Positions 59,250 through 64,000 of a DNA stretch of 64,000 nucleotides are shown here, one piece after another. The stretch covers positions 1 through 64,000 of the forward strand of contig WRLH01000019.1 in the NCBI GenBank assembly GCA_009777715.1, read 5' to 3'. How positions within the stretch are numbered: the stretch's first letter is position 1; every line of letters starts with the position of its first letter. The notes beneath the pieces were generated by a model. It did not search any database. It saw only the letters and a list, made by a program, of their open reading frames with translations, and had not been told where the DNA came from. The translations under genes were made by a program, and so were the position numbers. The DNA comes from Lachnospiraceae bacterium. GTDB lineage: Bacteria > Bacillota > Clostridia > Lachnospirales > Lachnospiraceae.

Positions 59250-60947
59250 TTACTGGAAAATAATCTTCTGGCCAACATAAATAAGATCGGGATTCTTTAT
59301 CTGATTAAGCCTTTGAAGCTCGCGCCAAGTCGTTCCATACATATCGGCAATCTTTGATAAGTTATCATGTGGTTTGACAATGTAAAAATTTACCTCTTGC
59401 CCAGTAGGTTTAACCCGGCTTTCTGCTTCGGCATTTATAGAGGGGCTTGTCCCAAGGTAAGCAATAAAAGCTTCCGCATCACCGCCGTAATATATTGGCA
59501 TACCATTAAGGAACATCGTATAACCGTCGCCGCCAACTGCCAAGAACTCAAGCATTGCCACGGTGTAAACCTCATTCATGGCCAAGGCATTGCCGTTCGG
59601 CAGATTTACGCTTAAAATCCTGCTTCCGGCAGGGTAACTCGCGTCAAACTCAACCAATAATCCCGATACTTGTAAATATAGCCCTTCCGGTTCGGGATAT
59701 CGGCTAACGCCGTGTTCCAATGCTTCAAGGATTAATGCACCGCTTAATTCCATCGTTACCAGCGGGTTGGAAAAAGGCAGGGTGGTCAGCACAGAACCCA
59801 TCGTAATGTCCCCGGCTGGGATGCTAGCGCGGATGCTTCCCCCGCCAATAAGGGCAATGTCAGCGTTGGTTGCCCAGCGCATCGAGTCAGTAATCAGGTT
59901 GGCAAGATTGGTGTCGCGCTTCCTTATATCATCCCTTTCGCCCTCAAGCAAAAATGGCGTATGGCCAACTATTTGGCTGGTAATATTTTCCAATGATTTT
60001 TCTATTCCGGTAATAACATTTAAAATCGCTTCATCAGCGATTAATCCATCATTTACATTAGTTAAATATGCCTTTTTGGTAATAACGCTCCCATTAATGC
60101 TGATTTCAACCACGCCAATATTTTGCGCGTATTCGCCAGCCTGGGCGATTAAGGCATTGCCCGCCATGTGGCCGGAAGAAAGCTTCTCATGGCTGTGGCC
60201 GCCGATAATAACATCAATGCCGGGAAGCGAAAGCAGAGAGCTTTCATTTGTGCCAAGATGTGCTAACGCAATGACTAAGTCACAGCCAGCTGATTTTAGC
60301 GTTTCGGCCATTAAAACGGCAGTTTTGGCTGGGTCTTCAAATTGAATGCCCCTAACTATCCTTGGGTCTGTTGCCGTTAGCGTTTCCGGCGTAGCAATGC
60401 CAAATACGCCAACTTTAAAGCCGCCCATCTCAAATATCTCATACGATTTAAATAAATTAACTCCATTTTTGGTTACATTAGCAGCAAGCAGCGGGAAATC
60501 CATCATCTCAGCCAGTAAAAGCAGCCTGTCAACACCGTAGGCAAAATCATGGTTTCCGGCAACCATTGCATGATAACCCACTTCGTTCATCAGCTTGGCC
60601 ATCGATTCACCTTTTGTCAAGTTCGCCGTAACCAGCCCATGCAATGTATCGCCGCCATCTAACAGCAAAACGTGTTTGCCGTCTCTTTGCAAATCTTTCA
60701 TCATCTGTGATATGTATGGGTCTAAATCCATTCTGCCGTGGCGGTCATTAACATGGATAATCGTGAGTGTAAAAGATTCTGCGGATTCTGCCGCGGCTAT
60801 TGCCATGGCTATTGCCATGGATTCTGCCACGGATTTTTCCTCGGAAGAATCCGTTGCGGACGCGAAAGTTTGCGAAAAGGCTAAAAATGCTAAGAGCATT
60901 GTCATTAAGAAAGCCGATAGGTGAAGGCGTGCTTTAGGTTTTGACAT
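59250..60947 (-). CDS. secreted 5'-nucleotidase/metallophosphatase with LysM domain
   Basis: A 565-residue exported enzyme. A signal peptide (LSAFLMTMLLAFLAFSQTFA) is followed by a low-complexity linker of AESMAIAMAIAAAESAES. The metallophosphatase domain has IIHVNDRHGRMD, LLDGGDTLHG, MVAGNHDFAYG and IIGGHSHEKL, which are the dinuclear metal ligands. The 5'-nucleotidase C-terminal domain has LIGGGSIRASIPAGDITMGS and LAVGGDGYTMF. The last 45 residues are a LysM (VKPHDNLSKIADMYGTTWRE), which binds peptidoglycan. It hydrolyses extracellular nucleotides for nucleoside and phosphate salvage. GGAGATAAAT precedes the ATG. Confidence 0.92.
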   Translation of the reverse strand: MSKPKARLHLSAFLMTMLLAFLAFSQTFASATDSSEEKSVAESMAIAMAIAAAESAESFTLTIIHVNDRHGRMDLDPYISQMMKDLQRDGKHVLLLDGGDTLHGLVTANLTKGESMAKLMNEVGYHAMVAGNHDFAYGVDRLLLLAEMMDFPLLAANVTKNGVNLFKSYEIFEMGGFKVGVFGIATPETLTATDPRIVRGIQFEDPAKTAVLMAETLKSAGCDLVIALAHLGTNESSLLSLPGIDVIIGGHSHEKLSSGHMAGNALIAQAGEYAQNIGVVEISINGSVITKKAYLTNVNDGLIADEAILNVITGIEKSLENITSQIVGHTPFLLEGERDDIRKRDTNLANLITDSMRWATNADIALIGGGSIRASIPAGDITMGSVLTTLPFSNPLVTMELSGALILEALEHGVSRYPEPEGLYLQVSGLLVEFDASYPAGSRILSVNLPNGNALAMNEVYTVAMLEFLAVGGDGYTMFLNGMPIYYGGDAEAFIAYLGTSPSINAEAESRVKPTGQEVNFYIVKPHDNLSKIADMYGTTWRELQRLNQIKNPDLIYVGQKIIFQ

Positions 60948-60979
60948 ATTTATCTCCTGATTCTATACAGTATTCCCCC

Positions 60980-61366
60980 TTAAATAATACCAATGCTCCG
61001 CTTCCATTCCTCAATTTGATTTTTGATGGCGTTAAAGCTTTGTTCGCTCATAGTATGCTCGATTCTGCAAGCATCTTGTACGGCGGTTTTTTTATCAACA
61101 CCTAAATATATAAGCCAATCGGAAATAAGGACGTGGCGTTCGTACATAGATTTTGCGATTGCCAAACCTTCATCGGTTAAGGTTATATATCCGCTTGGGT
61201 CTACTTCAATGAAGCCTTCTTTCCGCAAACCTTTAATCGCCCTGCTTACACTTGGCTTGCTAAATTCAAGCTCATTCACTATGTCGATGGAGCGGATTTG
61301 CTTTTTGTCTTGGCTTAAAACAAAAATCGTCTCCAGGTAATTTTCCCTTGATTCGCTCACAACCAT
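60980..61366 (-). CDS. DtxR/MntR-family metal-dependent regulator
   Basis: A 128-residue regulator. The winged helix is SRENYLETIFVLSQDKKQIR and SIDIVNELEFSKPSVSRAIK, and the dimerisation/metal domain has LTDEGLAIAKSMYERHVLIS and DACRIEHTMSEQSFNAI with the metal-ligand E-H pair. There is no SH3 domain, as in MntR. It is divergent from feoAB, whose promoter holds two palindromes of DtxR-box type, so it probably represses iron uptake when metal is plentiful. Confidence 0.9.
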   Translation of the reverse strand: MVVSESRENYLETIFVLSQDKKQIRSIDIVNELEFSKPSVSRAIKGLRKEGFIEVDPSGYITLTDEGLAIAKSMYERHVLISDWLIYLGVDKKTAVQDACRIEHTMSEQSFNAIKNQIEEWKRSIGII

Positions 61367-61408
61367 CTTTTAGCCTCTCTTGCGGTTGCCAAAGGCTAAC
61401 CGATATTG

Positions 61409-61464
61409 ATCCACACGCACGAGCAAAGTAAATCCATTCAAAAGCCGATCGTCAGTATACCATA
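61409..61464 (-). repeat. interspersed palindromic element, copy C (degenerate)
   Basis: Shares CCACACGCACGAGC and AAATCCATTCAAAAG with copies A and B. The core is damaged (GCCGATCGTCAGTAT) and runs straight into ACCATAAC. As with the other copies it lies just upstream of a minus-strand gene, here the DtxR-like regulator. Confidence 0.7.
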
Positions 61465-61474
61465 ACAGCAACTC

Positions 61475-61489
61475 TTGACCTGCGGTCAA
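61475..61489. promoter_or_regulatory. TTGACC-TGC-GGTCAA palindrome
   Basis: A perfect 6-bp inverted repeat between element C and the terminator. It could be a binding site; no partner is known. Confidence 0.3.
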
Positions 61490-61540
61490 TCGTTGAATAA
61501 AACACCATAAAGAACATGGTGGGTAAAAACAAATGCCGCT

Positions 61541-61562
61541 CGACTGCTTGCAGTCGTTTTTT
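61541..61562 (+). terminator. intrinsic terminator
   Basis: CGACTG-CTTG-CAGTCG followed by six T. It is well formed, but no plus-strand gene lies upstream within 1.5 kb, so it may shield feoAB from read-through or be left from a lost gene. Confidence 0.6.
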
Positions 61563-61689
61563 GCAGGTCGCTTGTTTTCCTGCTGATTAGTCATTATACC
61601 ATAAGGCTGTATGGGTAATCAACCATAAGTCAGCATATAGTAAAAATATAAATATTTTCAAAAATTATGAATTACCTCTTGACATTTGA

Positions 61690-61731
61690 GTTAGCCTGTG
61701 CTAACCTTATATGCAGTTAGCCACGGCTAAC
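61690..61731 (+). promoter_or_regulatory. two DtxR/IdeR-type operators in the feoAB promoter
   Basis: GTTAGCCTGTGCTAAC (61690-61705) and GTTAGCCACGGCTAAC (61716-61731) are palindromes, 26 bp centre to centre. Both resemble the DtxR box core TTAGGTTAGCCTAACCTAA. TTGACA at 61679-61684 is the likely -35, so the first site covers the promoter. Confidence 0.72.
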
Positions 61732-61767
61732 CGATCGAATAAACTGCAATTAAGGAGGCAATCTTAA

Positions 61768-61998
61768 ATGACCTTAAAAGATTTGAGGGTCGGGAAAAGC
61801 GGCCGCGTCATATCCGTAGGTGGGGAAAAAGCGCTTAGACGGCGTTTACTGGAAATGGGAATCACGCCCAGAACTTTTATTACCGTAAAAAAAGCCGCGC
61901 CATTGGGTGACCCGATTGAGTTATTGCTACGGGGATACATTCTTTCTCTGCGCTTAGAGGACGCAGAAAAAATCGAAGTAGAGGAGGCAAACGAATGA
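61768..61998 (+). CDS. feoA: ferrous iron transport protein A
   Basis: A 76-residue SH3-like protein. LKDLRVGKSGRVISVGGEKA, RRRLLEMGITPRTFITVKKA and PLGDPIELLLRGYILSLRLE are the FeoA pattern. It assists FeoB in Fe(II) uptake. AAGGAGG precedes the ATG; the stop overlaps the feoB start by 4 bp. Confidence 0.95.
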   Translation: MTLKDLRVGKSGRVISVGGEKALRRRLLEMGITPRTFITVKKAAPLGDPIELLLRGYILSLRLEDAEKIEVEEANE

Positions 61999-63998
61999 TA
62001 TTCGCTCTTGTCGGAAACCAAAACAGCGGCAAAACCACGCTTTTTAATCAGCTTACAGGCTCTAATCAGCGTGTGGGTAACTTCCCCGGCGTAACAGTCG
62101 AGCAAAAAGTCGGGAGTATTACAGGACGTGCGGATTTATCCATTGTTGATTTGCCGGGGATATACTCGCTTTCTCCCTATTCAAGCGAGGAAATTGTTAC
62201 CCGCGATTTTCTGCTTAAACAAAAGCCCGATGGCATAATCAACATTGTTGACGCTACAAATATCGAACGCAATTTGTATTTAACGCTACAGCTTATCGAG
62301 CTGCAAATTCCGATGGTGCTTGCGCTGAACATGATGGACGAAGTGCAAGCCAACAATGGAAGCATTGACATTATCGGCTTGAGAGAGATTCTCGGCATAC
62401 CGATTGTACCCATATCGGCAACTAAAAAGCACGGCCTTACGGAGCTTGTGGAACAAGCCGTTGAAACTGCCCAAAACAGGAAAAAGCCTGAACATAATGA
62501 TTTTTGTACAGGTGCGGTACATAGAGCCATTCACGCTATAACGCATCTTATCGAAGACCACGCAGGGCGGCAGGGTATTCCTGCACGGTTCGCCGCTTCT
62601 AAACTGGTTGAGGGCGATGACCCGATGTTGGAATGTTTACAGCTTTCCGCACATGAAGCGGAATCAATCGAACACGCCGTAAAAGAGATGGAATCCGAAT
62701 TAACAACCGACAGAGAAGCGGCTTTGGCGGACATGAGGTATCAGTTTATCGAAGATGCCTGCGGAAAATGCGTTGTTAAGGTAAAAGAAAGCCGCGAGTA
62801 TCGGCGAAGCGTTAAATTGGATTCAATTTTAACCCATAAGTTTTTGGCTTTCCCTGCATTTTTAGGGATTATGTTTGGGGTGTTTTGGCTAACCTTTGGC
62901 GTTATCGGAACGCCGCTTAGTGAATTAACTGAATGGGGAATAGAAGAGTTAAGCGGTGTGATTGAAGGATTGTTTGAATCTTTCGGGCTTAACGATATTT
63001 TACAGGCGTTGATTATTGACGGCATTTTTGCGGGTGTCGGTGCGGTTATTAGCTTTATACCGATTATTATAACGCTTTTCTTCTTTCTGTCTATGCTTGA
63101 GGATAGCGGGTATATGGCGAGGGTAGCTTATGTCATGGATAAGCCTTTGCGTAAAATCGGATTGTCCGGGCGTAGCTTTGTGCCTATGCTGATGGGTTTT
63201 GGCTGTACCGTTCCCGCGGTTATGGCTACCCGGACATTAGCAAGCGAACGGGATAGAAAGCTGACCATTTTTCTAACGCCGTTTATGAGTTGCAGTGCAA
63301 AAATTCCCATATACGCATTGATAACCGCCGCATTTTTCCCAAGGCATCAGGCATTGGTTATGATAAGCCTTTATATGATAGGCATACTGTTAGGTGTTTT
63401 ATCGGGGCTTCTTATGAAAAAGAATGTTTATAAAGGTGTGCCTGTTCCCTTTGTAATGGAATTGCCAAACTACCGCTTTCCCTCTATAAAAACCGTGTTG
63501 TTGCTCTTGTGGGATAAGGCAAAGGATTTTATCCAGAGGGCTTGCACCATAATTTTTATTGCAACCGTTGCGATTTGGTTTTTGCAATCCTTTGACATTC
63601 GCTTTAACTATGTAACCGATAGTGCTGAGAGTATGTTAGCCATTATCGGGCAGGGGCTTGGCGTTATATTCTCGCCGCTCGGCTTTTCGGACTGGCGTGT
63701 ATCAACAGGGCTTATTACTGGCTTTTTGGCAAAAGAAGCGGTCATCAGCACGTTAGCGGTTTTAACGGGCGCAAGCATTACGGAGTTAGGCGATATACTG
63801 CATACATTATTTTCGCCCCTTGCCGCTTTTAGCTTCCTTATATTTACATTGCTGTATACGCCTTGCGTGGCGGCTGTGGCGGCAGTACGGCGTGAAATTG
63901 GCAGTCTTAGGGGTATGCTTTTTATCGTGATTTACCAAACAGCGTTTGCATGGCTTGTTGCGTTCCTTGTATATCAAATTGGGAGTTTACTGGGGTGA
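61995..63998 (+). CDS. feoB: ferrous iron transport protein B
   Basis: A 667-residue Fe(II) transporter with an N-terminal G domain. G1 is FALVGNQNSGKTTLFNQLTG, then the G2 region (VGNFPGVTVE), G3 VDLPGIYSLSP, and G4 LNMMD. A guanine-dissociation-inhibitor helix region follows. The membrane part holds two Gate domains (GYMARVAYVMDKPLRKIGLS, FVPMLMGFGCTVPAVMATRT; WRVSTGLITGFLAKEAVIST). It is complete, ending two bases before the window edge. No FeoC is visible. Confidence 0.96.
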   Translation: MIFALVGNQNSGKTTLFNQLTGSNQRVGNFPGVTVEQKVGSITGRADLSIVDLPGIYSLSPYSSEEIVTRDFLLKQKPDGIINIVDATNIERNLYLTLQLIELQIPMVLALNMMDEVQANNGSIDIIGLREILGIPIVPISATKKHGLTELVEQAVETAQNRKKPEHNDFCTGAVHRAIHAITHLIEDHAGRQGIPARFAASKLVEGDDPMLECLQLSAHEAESIEHAVKEMESELTTDREAALADMRYQFIEDACGKCVVKVKESREYRRSVKLDSILTHKFLAFPAFLGIMFGVFWLTFGVIGTPLSELTEWGIEELSGVIEGLFESFGLNDILQALIIDGIFAGVGAVISFIPIIITLFFFLSMLEDSGYMARVAYVMDKPLRKIGLSGRSFVPMLMGFGCTVPAVMATRTLASERDRKLTIFLTPFMSCSAKIPIYALITAAFFPRHQALVMISLYMIGILLGVLSGLLMKKNVYKGVPVPFVMELPNYRFPSIKTVLLLLWDKAKDFIQRACTIIFIATVAIWFLQSFDIRFNYVTDSAESMLAIIGQGLGVIFSPLGFSDWRVSTGLITGFLAKEAVISTLAVLTGASITELGDILHTLFSPLAAFSFLIFTLLYTPCVAAVAAVRREIGSLRGMLFIVIYQTAFAWLVAFLVYQIGSLLG

Positions 63999-64000
63999 AG

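Larger units (their letters stand above)
61367..61767. other. regulatory region between dtxR-like gene and feoA
   Basis: 401 bp without a convincing gene. It holds element C (61409-61464), a TTGACC-TGC-GGTCAA palindrome, a plus-strand terminator, a solo ATTATACCATAA (61593-61604), a TTGACA -35 (61679-61684) and two operators. Each is listed separately or in the notes. Confidence 0.7.

Noticed and set aside
61370-61594. 74-codon minus-strand frame upstream of the DtxR-like gene
   Set aside because: It runs through element C and the plus-strand terminator and has no ribosome binding site or protein-like features.

Overview
The window looks like chromosomal DNA of a low-GC, spore-forming Gram-positive bacterium, most likely a Clostridia-class (Lachnospirales-like) member of the Bacillota. 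The evidence is the spmA-spmB pair, a SpoIIE-type phosphatase, the tilS-hpt-ftsH order, a yaaO-yaaR-holB-ricT block, VanW, AzlCD, a ferrous-iron feoAB locus and strong TTGACA/TATAAT promoters with AGGAGG-type ribosome binding sites. No rRNA, tRNA or CRISPR array was seen. The species cannot be named from sequence alone.

Layout. 1-6.9 kb is an AT-rich accessory island: an IS30-family element, two small membrane-protein genes, a SieB-like exclusion protein, relics of a type III methyltransferase, a Septu-like ATPase plus HNH nuclease pair and a DUF3788 gene. It is bounded by a 167-bp near-identical repeat of the 3' part of an rmlD-like gene. 6.9-13.1 kb is backbone: trmL, rsmI, a VanW protein, nth and a B12-binding radical SAM protein. 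13.1-19.2 kb is accessory: an MNT-type nucleotidyltransferase, a large SIR2 protein, a pRiA4b ORF-3 protein, an ICMT-like methyltransferase and a membrane-anchored dCTP-deaminase-fold protein. 19.3-38.3 kb is mostly metabolism and housekeeping: a Na/Pi cotransporter, an RraA-like protein, a maltodextrin import and hydrolysis cluster with a LacI-type regulator, mazEF, a hybrid histidine kinase, a second GH13 enzyme and ftsH-hpt-tilS. 38.3-45.9 kb is a second strong defence island: a beta-type adenine methyltransferase, a nuclease-methyltransferase fusion and the Gabija pair gajA-gajB. It is bounded by fragments of an ABC-2 permease gene. 45.9-64 kb holds that ABC exporter, a relBE-like pair, two lipoproteins, the sporulation and DNA-replication genes, azlCD, a LysM 5'-nucleotidase and a DtxR-family regulator upstream of feoAB.

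Three structural themes stand out. First, each of three defence loci (1-6.6 kb, 13.2-16.8 kb, 38.3-46.1 kb) has a partial second copy of the 3' region of the gene at its edge, as if all were acquired or rearranged in the same way. Second, a short palindromic element (core GTCGATACGTCAGTATCGAC) occurs four times. All four copies have the same orientation and lie just upstream of minus-strand genes, and the copies carry -10-like ATTATACCA sequences at their ends. Third, two unrelated five-copy tandem arrays of tiny hairpins begin exactly at the stop codons of upstream genes in co-directional pairs.

The best candidate for an undescribed system is the 1.9-5.65 kb run. There a Septu-like ATPase/HNH pair sits behind two membrane proteins and a SieB-like protein, with methyltransferase gene debris between the modules. 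The membrane-tethered dCTP-deaminase-like protein at 18.4 kb is the second candidate: it lacks the catalytic glutamate and has its own consensus promoter and operator-like palindrome.
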